Translations under genes and position numbers: made by a program
In this document: piece after piece, positions 39,442 through 48,554 of the stretch
How the letters are laid out: each line of letters opens with the position of its first letter
How positions within the stretch are numbered: position 1 is the first letter of the stretch
The notes under the pieces: model-generated
Told to the model about the DNA's origin: nothing
What the model saw: the letters and a program-made list of their open reading frames with translations, nothing else
Databases searched by the model: none
Origin: Xanthomonas arboricola
GTDB taxonomy: Bacteria > Pseudomonadota > Gammaproteobacteria > Xanthomonadales > Xanthomonadaceae
Length of the DNA: 64,000 bases
Direction of reading: 5' to 3'
NCBI RefSeq assembly: GCF_002940665.1
Contig: NZ_MIGY01000001.1
Location: 248,001 to 312,000 of the forward strand

Positions 39442-40206
39442 CTACGGCTCCAGCAATCGATAATGCATGCCGCGTACGACGGCCTCGACGCGATTGCGCG
39501 CGCCCAGCTTGCGTGCTGCCGAGTTCAGATGCAGGTTCACCGTGGCGGTGGAGCGGTTGAGCGCAGCGGCGATGCTCTTGGCTGTCAGCCCCTTGGCCGA
39601 GTATTGCAGGCATTCGCGCTCGCGGCGGGTCAACGCGATGTGGTGGCAGCGGCGTTCCTGCGGATCGAGCAGCTCCTGCGCGCGTGCCTGGAAGGTATGC
39701 GCGAGCAGCAGGAATGGCGACAGCTGGGTTTCGGCCAGCCGCAGCGCCTCGGCCGCGACCGCGTCGACCGCAGCGCTGAATGTCGCGAACGCGCCGCCCG
39801 GCAGGTGCAGGGGCACGGTGACACCGGTTCCCATGCCGCTATCGCACAAATAGCGTGTGACTTGCCGATGCTGGCTGCCGACGTATTCCACGCCTTCCAT
39901 CTCGCCGTCGCTGCGGTATGACCACACGAATGGCGTGGTGCGGCGCGTCGCACGCTGCTGCACCGGGTCGTGCTGGTAATAGCCGTGCTCGCACCAGATG
40001 TGCTGCATGTCGCCCGGCGCATTGCGCTGCATGAACACCGACGGGGTGATCAATGCCCCTTCCAGGCTCAGCGGGACCGGTGCGTAGTCGTAGACCAGCG
40101 ACTGGAAGCCCAGCCCACAGACATCGGCAAACGCCCGATCCAGGCAGGCATTGAGCGTGTGCAGCGCCTGCAGATCGCGGCCCAGGCTGGCCAAAGTGTC
40201 GAACAT
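39442..40206 (-). CDS. LuxR-family solo regulator of the plant-associated (OryR/XccR) type
   Basis: A 254-residue protein with an N-terminal autoinducer-binding domain and a C-terminal LuxR helix-turn-helix ('LTRRERECLQYSAKGLTAKSIA', 'TATVNLHLNSAARKLGARNR'). Anchoring on the invariant Asp-Pro (Asp80-Pro81, equal to TraR 70-71), the two acyl-homoserine-lactone contacts are changed: Met67 replaces Trp57 and Trp71 replaces Tyr61. That pair of changes marks the solos that answer plant compounds rather than AHLs. No luxI gene is in the window. The ATG at 40206 has AAGGA about 9 nt upstream. Confidence 0.92.
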   Translation of the reverse strand: MFDTLASLGRDLQALHTLNACLDRAFADVCGLGFQSLVYDYAPVPLSLEGALITPSVFMQRNAPGDMQHIWCEHGYYQHDPVQQRATRRTTPFVWSYRSDGEMEGVEYVGSQHRQVTRYLCDSGMGTGVTVPLHLPGGAFATFSAAVDAVAAEALRLAETQLSPFLLLAHTFQARAQELLDPQERRCHHIALTRRERECLQYSAKGLTAKSIAAALNRSTATVNLHLNSAARKLGARNRVEAVVRGMHYRLLEP

Positions 40207-40233
40207 GGGGGTCCTTCGGTACCGACGTGCGCC

Positions 40234-40250
40234 GCTGGATGACATCCAGC
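40234..40250. promoter_or_regulatory. Perfect 17-bp dyad in the LuxR/permease divergent promoter
   Basis: GCTGGATGACATCCAGC (7-bp arms, 3-nt spacer) lies 28 nt upstream of the luxR-solo ATG and 151 nt upstream of the divergent permease ATG. The position suits an operator; the regulator is unknown. Confidence 0.45.
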
Positions 40251-40400
40251 AGGGAAAACCTAGCATTTTTACCAATGGATGGGTTTGGCGGCCACATTAT
40301 CGTCACAATGCCAGCCAGGCAGCTGCACAGAAGCATCGACGTCCAGACGCTCCCACCGCGCCTGCGTCGCGACCCGGCATTCCTTTCAGCGGACACCTGC

Positions 40401-41786
40401 ATGACCGACACACCCTGCCGCGACGCCGCGGCCGCGCTGGAACGCTTTGGCTACGCCCAGGAGCTGAAGCGGCAGCTCACGCTCAAGGATCTGCTGATCT
40501 ACGGGCTGGTATTCATGGTGCCGACCGCGCCATTCTCCATTTTCGGCGGCGTGTTCGACATCAGTGCCGGGATGGTGCCGCTGACCTACCTGGTCGGCTT
40601 CGTGGCAATGCTGTTCACCGCGTTGAGCTACCAGCAGATGTCGCAGGCGTTTCCGGTCGCCGGCTCGGTGTATGCGTACGTGGGGCGGGGCGTGAGCAGC
40701 GGCGTGGGCTTTCTGGCCGGTTGGGCGATCCTGCTCGATTACCTGCTGGTGCCGACCCTGCTCTACGTGGTCGGCGCCAACGCCATGCACAACGTGTTGC
40801 CGGCGGTGCCGCAGCCGGCGTGGATCGCCTTCTTCGTGGTGCTCAACACGCTGGTCAACCTGCGCGGCATCGAAACCACCGCGCGTGCCAATCGCTTCTT
40901 TCTCTACGCGCAGCTGGTGGTGCTGGCGGTGTTTGTGGTGCTGGCCAGCATGGCGATCCAGCGTGGCGTCAATGGTGCGCACTGGAACCTGCGTCCGTTC
41001 TACAACCCGCAGGCATTTTCGCCGCAGTTGATCTTCAGCGCCCTGTCGGTGGCGGCGGTGTCGTTCCTGGGCTTCGATGCAATCTCCACGCTGTCGGAAG
41101 AGGCCCGTGGCGGCAACCGCGTGGTCGGGCGGGCAACCCTGCTGTCGCTGTTGCTGGTGGCCGGCTTATTCGTGCTGCAGACCTGGCTGGCGGCGCTGCT
41201 GCAGCCCACCCTGCAACGCTATCCCAGCGCGCAGGCCTCCAACGATGCCTTCTTCGAGATCGGGCGTTTGATCGCCGGGCCGTGGTTGCAGATCGTCATT
41301 GCGCTCACGGTTGCGATCAGTGCGGCCGTCGCCAATTCGTTGGTGGCGCAGGCCGCCACATCGCGCCTGTTGTTCGCCATGGCGCGCGATCGCCAGCTGC
41401 CTGCCTTTCTGCGCTACATCCATCCACGCTCCGGTGTACCGCAGCGCGCCATCCTGCTGGTGGCAGGCTTGAGCATGGTGCTGGGCGAAGTCTTCGTCGG
41501 ACAGATCGCGCTACTGTCCTCGTTGTGCAATGTCGGCGCGCTGACCGCCTTCATTCTGTTGCATGCGGCAGTGCTGTGGCATTTTCGCGGACAGGGCCAC
41601 AGCACGCTGTTGCATGTGGCGACACCGTTGATCGGCATCGTGATCCTGGCGTATGTGCTGATCAATGCCGACCAGCATGCGCAACTGGGCGGCGCAGCCT
41701 GGATGATGGTCGGGTTTGCCGTCCTGGCGTTTCTGAAAGTCAGCGGTCGCTCGACCGACTTCCGCGCCAGCGACGCGTTGGAATAG
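40401..41786 (+). CDS. APC-family amino acid/polyamine permease beside the LuxR solo
   Basis: A 461-residue, 12-TM transporter with 'GLVFMVPTAPFSIFGGVFDIS' in helix 1, 'FPVAGSVYAYVGRGVSSGVGFLAGW' (in pieces) and 'FLGFDAISTLSEEARGG' in helix 6, resembling PuuP/YeeF-type permeases. It is divergent from the LuxR solo. Permease or ABC genes next to such solos are thought to import the plant-derived signal (an ethanolamine derivative for the Pseudomonas PipR system), so signal or peptide-product uptake is a reasonable inference. The ATG at 40401 matches the conserved N-terminus. Confidence 0.88.
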   Translation: MTDTPCRDAAAALERFGYAQELKRQLTLKDLLIYGLVFMVPTAPFSIFGGVFDISAGMVPLTYLVGFVAMLFTALSYQQMSQAFPVAGSVYAYVGRGVSSGVGFLAGWAILLDYLLVPTLLYVVGANAMHNVLPAVPQPAWIAFFVVLNTLVNLRGIETTARANRFFLYAQLVVLAVFVVLASMAIQRGVNGAHWNLRPFYNPQAFSPQLIFSALSVAAVSFLGFDAISTLSEEARGGNRVVGRATLLSLLLVAGLFVLQTWLAALLQPTLQRYPSAQASNDAFFEIGRLIAGPWLQIVIALTVAISAAVANSLVAQAATSRLLFAMARDRQLPAFLRYIHPRSGVPQRAILLVAGLSMVLGEVFVGQIALLSSLCNVGALTAFILLHAAVLWHFRGQGHSTLLHVATPLIGIVILAYVLINADQHAQLGGAAWMMVGFAVLAFLKVSGRSTDFRASDALE

Positions 41787-42245
41787 TGCGTCGCGGCTCA
41801 GTGTGCGGCCCTGCAGCGGTCTGCTGGCGCGCATCGACATTGCAGGTACGTCGAGCACGCAGGGCAACGCCCGCAACGGCGATGCGCGCTGGCCCTCCCG
41901 CATGCAGCGTATCCGCCTGAAGCGTCCGACAGGTTGGTCGAAGCGTCGTTGCCGGCGGCGTGCGCGATCGTGTTGCCGCAGGTGGAGCGGCACGCGTGTC
42001 GCAGACGATTCCCAGCATGCCGCATTGCGGCGCCTTGCGTCTGCGCAAGCGAGTGCCGAGGCGTGCACACGTCGACCGCCGCACGCAAAATACGCTTGTG
42101 TTTTTGTCGACTGCTAACCTCTGAACGAGATTTTCAGCACATATTCAGCCGTCAACATTCGCTAGTCTCATTCGGCGCCAACGATGGCGCCCGCAGGATG
42201 TGGCCCCCGCCGCAACCTGTCGTTCCCTGACGAGAAGGACTACCC
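41787..42245. other. Intergenic region upstream of the secreted protease gene
   Basis: About 460 nt. The last 130 nt (from about 42100) are AT-richer and should contain the protease promoter; GAGAAGGA is its ribosome-binding site. I see no gene or clear operator. Confidence 0.55.
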
Positions 42246-43643
42246 ATGAATCGCAAGAATGCGTTGTACCTGGCGCTGTTTTCCGCCGTTTCCGGCTCTG
42301 CACTGGCAACGCCGCCGACCGAAATGGACGCCGCGCCAGTGAGTACCGCGCCGCAAGCAGCCAAACTCGGCGCGGCGACGTTGCAGTCGGCAAGTCTGCG
42401 TGGAGGCATCCTGCCCACGCGTGTGGTGCAACTGACTGCGCCCACCAGCACCGAGATCAGTCGCGTGCGTGAGCGTCGCATCGCACAGGTCAAACATGGG
42501 CAGCCCCTGCAGATCGGGTTCTCGCGCGCGGTTGCCAAGCCCCTGGTGAATCTGGCCACACTCGATTGGAAGATGGCCAAAGACGGCTCGCGCGTGGCGA
42601 CCTTGAACGTCGGCTCCGCGCAGGCGGCCTCGCTGCGTGCGTCGCTGATCCTGCGTGGCGCCGGCGCCACGCCGGGCGATCCGTCCAAGGTGACGCTGCG
42701 CTTTGCCGGCGACGACGGCAGGGTGTTCGAACAATCCGGTGCCAGCTTCACCGCCGGCGGCGACGCCATCGGCTGGTCGCCCACCGTAAACGGTGAGAAT
42801 CTGCTGGTGGAGCTGTCGCTGCCGGCCGGCCAGTATCCGGAGAACTTCAGCCTGAGCATCCCGCAGCTGTCGCATCTGGACATCAGCCCCACCGCCAGCA
42901 CGCGCGACATGATGACCATTGCCATCGGCGAGAGCGATTCCTGCCAGAACGATATCGTCTGCCGCGCCAATCCTACCGCCGGCTTCACCAACGCTGCAAA
43001 GGCGGTTGCGCGCATGGTGTTCACCACCAGTCAGGGCTCGTTCCTGTGCACCGGCACGCTGCTCAACAATACCAACTCGCCCAAGCGCAATCTGTTCTGG
43101 ACTGCGGCGCATTGCATCAGCACGCAGACGGTGGCCAATACGCTGCAGACCTACTGGTTCTACGACGCGGCCAGCTGCAACGGCAACACTGCCAGCGCGC
43201 AGGCCACCACGTTGACCGGTGGCGCGTTCCTGCGCCACGCCAACACCACGCGCGACACCGCGTTGCTGGAGCTGAAGACCGCACCGCCAAGCGGCGCGTT
43301 CTATGCGGCCTGGAACAGCGCGGCGATCGGCGCGACCGGCACGTCGATCGTCGGCATCCACCACCCGTCCGGCGACGTCAAGAAGTACTCGCTGGGCACC
43401 GTCAACGGGCTGAGCACCACCATCGACGGCAAGAGCCCGCTGTACCGTGTGGTCTGGAACGATGGCGTCACCGAAGGCGGCTCGTCCGGCTCGGGCCTGT
43501 TCACCGTCGCCAGCGGCGGGGCCTACCAGCTGCGCGGCGGCCTGTACGGCGGCTACTCGTTCTGCACCGCGCAGACCGACCCGGACTACTACTCGCGCTT
43601 CTCGGACGTGTATTCCAGCATTTCCACCTACTTCGGCCCGTAA
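42246..43643 (+). CDS. Secreted trypsin-like serine protease (lysyl endopeptidase-like)
   Basis: A 465-residue preproprotein. It has a signal peptide to 'GSALA' (21), a propeptide of about 200 residues, and a chymotrypsin-fold catalytic domain from about 225 with several Cys residues for disulfides. The triad is visible: His in 'FWTAAHC' (about 290), Asp in 'NTTRDTALLEL' (about 340) and Ser in 'TEGGSSGSGLF' (about 413). The domain resembles Achromobacter protease I/endoproteinase ArgC. It is likely a type II substrate in xanthomonads. Confidence 0.9.
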   Translation: MNRKNALYLALFSAVSGSALATPPTEMDAAPVSTAPQAAKLGAATLQSASLRGGILPTRVVQLTAPTSTEISRVRERRIAQVKHGQPLQIGFSRAVAKPLVNLATLDWKMAKDGSRVATLNVGSAQAASLRASLILRGAGATPGDPSKVTLRFAGDDGRVFEQSGASFTAGGDAIGWSPTVNGENLLVELSLPAGQYPENFSLSIPQLSHLDISPTASTRDMMTIAIGESDSCQNDIVCRANPTAGFTNAAKAVARMVFTTSQGSFLCTGTLLNNTNSPKRNLFWTAAHCISTQTVANTLQTYWFYDAASCNGNTASAQATTLTGGAFLRHANTTRDTALLELKTAPPSGAFYAAWNSAAIGATGTSIVGIHHPSGDVKKYSLGTVNGLSTTIDGKSPLYRVVWNDGVTEGGSSGSGLFTVASGGAYQLRGGLYGGYSFCTAQTDPDYYSRFSDVYSSISTYFGP

Positions 43644-43655
43644 GCGGGTGATGCG

Positions 43656-43682
43656 CGTGGCAGGCGGGTAGCGCCTGCCACG
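43656..43682 (+). terminator. Hairpin after the serine protease gene
   Basis: A perfect 11-bp stem CGTGGCAGGCG/CGCCTGCCACG with a 5-nt loop begins 13 nt after the stop codon. There is no strong T-run. Confidence 0.65.
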
Positions 43683-43875
43683 TGCGACTGCGCACTGTAC
43701 TGCGCGGAGCGCGGCCGGTTGTTTGAGGTGCTTCGTGGATCGATGGAAGTGCATCGATCTTAGGTGAGTCGATCTGGGGATCGTTGTCGACCGCATACGT
43801 CGGTCAGCGTGCAGTCCTTCATCTGCAGTGCCCGGATGATGCAGACTTGGCAGCTCGTCCTTCACCTGGATCGGC

Positions 43876-44280
43876 ATGCCCGTTCAACGCACTCCTCATG
43901 TAATCGCCGCAGCTGCACTCCTGGCCTTGTCGCTACAGGTCACCGCCCATGCAGCCGGCAAGCCCGCCAATCGCGACGACGTCAAGGCCTACGCGCTGCA
44001 GCTGTGCCTGGACAATAACTATCAGCGCAGCGGCAAATACACCGCCGACCAGCTGCGCGATCGCTCGTATCTGCTGACCACCTATGCGCTCGACAATGCC
44101 AAGACCGGTGCCACCGACCGCCTGCATCGCTTCGTGGCCGAGCGGACGGCAGACTTCCATCGCGCCGAAGTGCCGATGAAGGACGAAGCCCGCCGCGGCC
44201 CGTTCAACCGGATCTTCGCGCAATGCATGGCGTTTTATCGTTCGCCTGCGTTGAACGAGTTCATCGCACGGGAGCTCTGA
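43876..44280 (+). CDS. Small periplasmic protein, possibly of the Tai4 immunity fold
   Basis: A 134-residue protein with a signal peptide (cleavage after 'TAHA', about 26) and an all-helical mature part with two Cys residues, in 'ALQLCLDNNYQ' and 'FAQCMAFYRSPALNEFI'. The spacing and the 'C-x4-YRSPAL' ending resemble Tai4-type periplasmic immunity proteins of type VI amidase effectors. No amidase or T6SS gene is adjacent, so this is a weak hint. Otherwise the protein is uncharacterised. Confidence 0.65.
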   Translation: MPVQRTPHVIAAAALLALSLQVTAHAAGKPANRDDVKAYALQLCLDNNYQRSGKYTADQLRDRSYLLTTYALDNAKTGATDRLHRFVAERTADFHRAEVPMKDEARRGPFNRIFAQCMAFYRSPALNEFIAREL

Positions 44281-44529
44281 AGGCACTCGATGCAAGCTCA
44301 CCGTTGGAAGGCGACGGATGGATCGAACGTGGCCGATTCGGAGAGGGTCATCGGACCGAGCGCTGCACGCACCGCATGCGTCGCAGTTGCGGCTCTCCTG
44401 CATCGGGCGCGGGCATGCCGGTGCCGAGGTTTGCGTGGCGCCGTCGCAAACCCGGCCGCCCCACGATAGTCTGACGCAGTGCCACGCCCCGCCTGGCACA
44501 TTCTCTCCCCCGCTTCGACAGGAGCCGTC

Positions 44530-45537
44530 ATGTCCGCCTCTTCGCCACGCCCTTCCCGTCGCCAGGTGCTGCGCATCGCGCTGGCAGCGGCCACGCTGAG
44601 CGTGACGAGCCAGCTCGGTGCCGCGTTACGGCGCGAGCCGAAGGAAGACATCGCGTCATCCGACCCAACGCCGCCGGCGTCCTTCCCGGCCAAGGGCAGC
44701 GTACTGGTGCTGCTCGGCACCAAGGGCGGCCCCACGCCATCACCGCTGCGCGCCGCGGCCGCCAACGCGCTGGTCATCGACGGGCAGCCCTACCTGATCG
44801 ACTGCGGCAATGGCGTTGCACAGCAACTGGCCAAAGCCGGCATCCGCCTGCCTGCGCTGCGCGACATCTTCCTCACCCACCACCACTCCGACCACAATGC
44901 CGACCTGCTCAACGTGGTGTGGCTGGCCTGGGCCAGCGGGCTGCAGACGCCGGTGCATCTCTATGGCCCGCCCGGCATCGCCAGGATGGTGAATGCGTTT
45001 GTCGAGATGAATGCCATCGACATCGAGGCGCGCATCCGCGAAGAAGGCCGCCCGCCACTCAAACAGCTGATCCATGTGCACGAGTTCGACCACCCCGGCA
45101 CGGTGCTGCAAAACGACCAGGTCACCGTCACCGCCACGCTGGTGGATCACTACACGCTCAAGCCGGCGTTCGCCTACCGCTTCGCCGCGCGCGACCGCAC
45201 GGTGGTGTTCTCCGGCGATACGCGCTACCTGCCTACACTGGCCGAATTCGCCAAGGACACCGACATCCTGGTGCACGAGGTGATGTACCTGCCCGCGCTG
45301 GAGAAGATGCTCAAGACCAACGACAACGCGCCGACCTTGCTCGACCATCTGCTCAAGAGTCACTCCACCGGCGAGGAAGTCGGCAGGATCGCTGCAGCGG
45401 CCAACGCAAGGATGCTGGTGCTGAACCACTTTGTCCCTGGCGGCGACCCGACGATCACCGATGCGATGTGGAGCGAGGGCGCGCGCAAGCACTATGCTGG
45501 GCCAATTGTGGTCGGCAAGGATTTGATGCGGTTGTAG
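44530..45537 (+). CDS. Exported metallo-beta-lactamase-fold hydrolase
   Basis: A 335-residue protein with a Tat-like signal ('SRRQVLRIALAAATLSV', residues 9-25). Its MBL domain has the zinc motif 'THHHSDHNAD' (115-124), a third His in 'LVDHYTLKP', the bridging Asp in 'FSGDTRYLP' and a terminal His in 'LNHFVPG'. The layout is closest to the RNase Z/arylsulfatase-like branch, but export makes tRNA processing unlikely; the substrate is unknown. AGGAG lies 7 nt before the ATG at 44530. Confidence 0.85.
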   Translation: MSASSPRPSRRQVLRIALAAATLSVTSQLGAALRREPKEDIASSDPTPPASFPAKGSVLVLLGTKGGPTPSPLRAAAANALVIDGQPYLIDCGNGVAQQLAKAGIRLPALRDIFLTHHHSDHNADLLNVVWLAWASGLQTPVHLYGPPGIARMVNAFVEMNAIDIEARIREEGRPPLKQLIHVHEFDHPGTVLQNDQVTVTATLVDHYTLKPAFAYRFAARDRTVVFSGDTRYLPTLAEFAKDTDILVHEVMYLPALEKMLKTNDNAPTLLDHLLKSHSTGEEVGRIAAAANARMLVLNHFVPGGDPTITDAMWSEGARKHYAGPIVVGKDLMRL

Positions 45538-45818
45538 TGGAGCAGTTGGGCACTGCAGCGACCGGTCGTCAGCGCATTCGATCTGCGTCCGGCCGCGATG
45601 TCGCGAACCGCCCTTAACCAGCCAAAGATCAAAATGCACAGTGCGGACCGGGCATCAAACAGTACGCGGCACTGCATCTCCGGTTTCGTGTGCCCAAGAG
45701 CGGCTAACACGTAGCACGCAGCCGTCAGGTGGGGCGTGGACGGCGCGCCCGGAACCGCAGTGTGCGAGCAGCCCATGCCGATTCCGCGCGCCGGCTATGC
45801 AGCCTTTTGCCAGCGGCC

Positions 45819-47336
45819 CTAAGTCCCCACCGGACTGCGCAGGCCCCATACGCTCGCGCCTGCCTTGCAATACGCGTCGATAAACGCCTGCTGTGCCGGC
45901 ATCTGATCCACCGCGTGGCGGATCGGCTGGGCGATGCCGTCGAGCAGGCGGCGCAGGTCGCGATCGGACACCGCGCGCGCCAGCGGGTGATGCTGTTCGG
46001 GCACGATGCCCTGCCCCATCAGCACATGGGTCCAGGAGTCGACGCGGAACAGTTCATCGGCCGCTTGCCAGGCATGTGCGCGTTCGCGCCAGGCGCGCAG
46101 GCGCAGGGTAAGCGAGTCGGGCAGCTCCATCGCGCGGCATTGGCGCCATAGCGGTTCGTCGCGCTGGGTGGCGTGGTAGTGCAGGATGATGAAGTCGCGC
46201 ACATGTTCCATCTCGGCGCGGCTGATGTCGTTGAACAGCTCCACCTGCGAGGGCGCGATGCCCTCTGCCGGGAACAAGGTGATCAGACGCACCACTGCGG
46301 CAATGGTGAGATGAATGCTGGTGGATTCCAACGGTTCGATAAAGCCGCTGGCCAGGCCCAGCGACACCACGTTCCGGTTCCAGGCCTTGCGCCGGCGGCC
46401 GGTACGGAACGGCACCAGCCAGGGGTCCTTCAGTGCAGGCGCGGCCACATCGCGCAGCAACCTGGCATGCGCCTCGTCGTCGGACAGGTGCCTGCTGGAA
46501 AAGACCAGACCATTCCCGACGCGATGCTGCAGCGGGATATGCCAGCGCCATCCGGCTTCGTGCGCGATGGCGCGGGTGTACGGCACCGGCGGGCCAAGCG
46601 CCTCGGTCTGCACCGCAACGGCGCGATCGCACGGCAACCAGTGGCTCCAGTCTTCGTAACCGGTGTGCAGTGCCTGTTCGATCAGCAGGCCGCGAAAGCC
46701 GCTGCAATCGATGAACAGATCGCCCTCGAGTAGCTGCCCGTCTTCCAGCAGCAGGCTGGCAACATCGCCGCTGTCTGGCTGCAGCGTCACCTGCTGGATC
46801 CTGCCCTCGATGCGCTTGACGCCACAGGCTTCGCTGCGTGCGCGCAGGAATCTGGCATACAACGCGGCATCCAGGTGATAGGCGTAATTGACCGCAGGCT
46901 CGCGCAGCAACGCGAAACGATCCACGCGCGAGGCAACGGTTTCCAGGCAGTAATCGCCAAAGCTGCCCGGCATGCCGCGGCGCTGGCTCTCCAGCCATAG
47001 ATGATGGAAGGCGCACACCAGCGTGCTTTGCCCGGTGATACCGAACGGATGGAGATAGCGCTCGCCCTGGCGGCGCCAATGCTCGAAGGAGATCGACAAC
47101 TTGAAGGTGCCGGCCACCGCGCGCAAGAACTCCTGCTCGTCGATCTGCAGGAAACGATGGAAGGTGCGGATCGGCGGCACCGTGGATTCGCCCACGCCCA
47201 CGGTACCGATCTGCTCGGATTCGACCAGGGTGATCTCCAGCAGCTCGCGGAACTGATGCGACAGCGCGCAGGCGGCGATCCAGCCCGCGGTACCGCCACC
47301 GGCGATGACGACCCTGCGAATCGGGGCTTGGCTCAC
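45819..47336 (-). CDS. Flavin-dependent tryptophan halogenase-family protein
   Basis: A 505-residue protein. The FAD loop is 'GGGTAGW' (13-19). The catalytic Lys sits at position 79 ('AGTFKLS'), exactly as in PrnA, and the halogenase motif 'GWRWHIP' (262-268) and the Glu-containing 'FIEPLEST' are intact. Both residues needed to pass HOCl/HOBr to substrate are thus kept. In Xanthomonas and Caulobacter such genes sit beside TonB receptors and probably act on something other than free tryptophan. GTG start at 47336 with AGGAG 8 nt upstream. It is last in the SapC/cupin run. Confidence 0.9.
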   Translation of the reverse strand: MSQAPIRRVVIAGGGTAGWIAACALSHQFRELLEITLVESEQIGTVGVGESTVPPIRTFHRFLQIDEQEFLRAVAGTFKLSISFEHWRRQGERYLHPFGITGQSTLVCAFHHLWLESQRRGMPGSFGDYCLETVASRVDRFALLREPAVNYAYHLDAALYARFLRARSEACGVKRIEGRIQQVTLQPDSGDVASLLLEDGQLLEGDLFIDCSGFRGLLIEQALHTGYEDWSHWLPCDRAVAVQTEALGPPVPYTRAIAHEAGWRWHIPLQHRVGNGLVFSSRHLSDDEAHARLLRDVAAPALKDPWLVPFRTGRRRKAWNRNVVSLGLASGFIEPLESTSIHLTIAAVVRLITLFPAEGIAPSQVELFNDISRAEMEHVRDFIILHYHATQRDEPLWRQCRAMELPDSLTLRLRAWRERAHAWQAADELFRVDSWTHVLMGQGIVPEQHHPLARAVSDRDLRRLLDGIAQPIRHAVDQMPAQQAFIDAYCKAGASVWGLRSPVGT

Positions 47337-47512
47337 TGCGCGCTCCTGTGTGATGGATTGGGGGTGAGGTCTTGATTGATCGTCTGGACAACGCGGAAGG
47401 CCTGCGGGGGAGCGGAACGCGTGAGTGGCGCATGCGAATACCGCACATCGGCCCTGACCGTCCGGCAGCTGCGTAGTTGTCCGGTCGCTGGCCCTGAAAC
47501 CAATCTGGCGCA

Positions 47513-48550
47513 TCAGCGGTTGAGCTTGCCGATCAACATCGCGCGCAGCTGTCGCGCGAGCGTGGGGTCGATCGGGCCCAGCGCATGCCGTGCCTGCTCG
47601 GGCAGGTGCTCGCCCGCGCGCTCGGCAGGACCGAACACGTAGTAGTCGAACAGGGCGCGCCAGGCCTCCTTCTCCGCCGCCGGGCGGTCGCGGATGGCCC
47701 ACAGCGCGTGATACAGCGCGGGCATCGGCGCCGGCAGGTGCGCGGGCACGCTGCTCCACCAGTAGTTGATCAACACGTTGAACAGCTGCAGCGACTGCAC
47801 GTGGTGCCACCACATACCGGGAATGAATACCGCATCGCCCGGCTCCAGCACGGCGGTGCGCGCCTGCGCCAGCGCCTGGGCGAAGCGTGGATACCGCAGC
47901 AGGTCCGGGGCGGCGATATCCACCATACTCACGACCTGCCCGCCCGGCGTGGGGTCCAGCGGGCCGGGATACAGGTTGGCCACCTGCTCGGGCGGAAACA
48001 GCGTAAAGCGACGTTGTCCCACCGCGCAGCAGGCCAAGTTGTTGGGCGCATCGTAATGGCAGGAGGCGATGACGCGATTGCCGATCCAGATACTCGGCTG
48101 CACCGCGATGCCGCTGGCGGCAAAATCCAGATCGTTGCCTGCACGCAGACCCGGCAGGTTGTCGTCGACCGGCAACGAGGCCAGGTAGTAGGTAGGCGGC
48201 TGCGGATCGTCGCGATGTGTGACGATGGATTCCAGCAAGCTGCTCAAGCTGCCACGCTGCACCTCGAAATTCAGCGCACTGCAATCGTCGGTATAGAACG
48301 GCCGGCCGGCGATCTCCGGGCCGCCGCGGGAATACTGCAGGGGGCGTCCACTGTCGTGCGCGCGCAGCAGCGCCATCGCCTCCTCGGGGCTGCGCAGTCC
48401 GGCCTGCACCAGCGACCAGTCGCGTGCGATGCCACGCAGCACCACCGGCTCGGCGGCATCGCACAGCGCGGCGAGCGGCAGCGCGTCGGGGTGGCAATCG
48501 CTGCGCTCGGCGACGGGCGCAAGGGAGGAGAAGGCTGCGCCGGTCGTCAT
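47513..48550 (-). CDS. Cupin-like (JmjC-type) Fe(II)/2-oxoglutarate hydroxylase-like protein
   Basis: A 345-residue protein of the cupin_8 family. The iron ligands are visible: His165 and Asp167 in 'SCHYDAPNN' and a distal His in 'GDAVFIPGMWWHHVQSL'. A Lys/Arg-rich segment after 'AVGQRRFTLFPP' fits 2-oxoglutarate binding. It is expected to hydroxylate a protein or small substrate. It starts 4 nt after the SapC stop and is followed by the halogenase after 176 nt, so the three genes probably form one transcript. Confidence 0.87.
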   Translation of the reverse strand: MTTGAAFSSLAPVAERSDCHPDALPLAALCDAAEPVVLRGIARDWSLVQAGLRSPEEAMALLRAHDSGRPLQYSRGGPEIAGRPFYTDDCSALNFEVQRGSLSSLLESIVTHRDDPQPPTYYLASLPVDDNLPGLRAGNDLDFAASGIAVQPSIWIGNRVIASCHYDAPNNLACCAVGQRRFTLFPPEQVANLYPGPLDPTPGGQVVSMVDIAAPDLLRYPRFAQALAQARTAVLEPGDAVFIPGMWWHHVQSLQLFNVLINYWWSSVPAHLPAPMPALYHALWAIRDRPAAEKEAWRALFDYYVFGPAERAGEHLPEQARHALGPIDPTLARQLRAMLIGKLNR

Positions 48551-48554
48551 GCGC

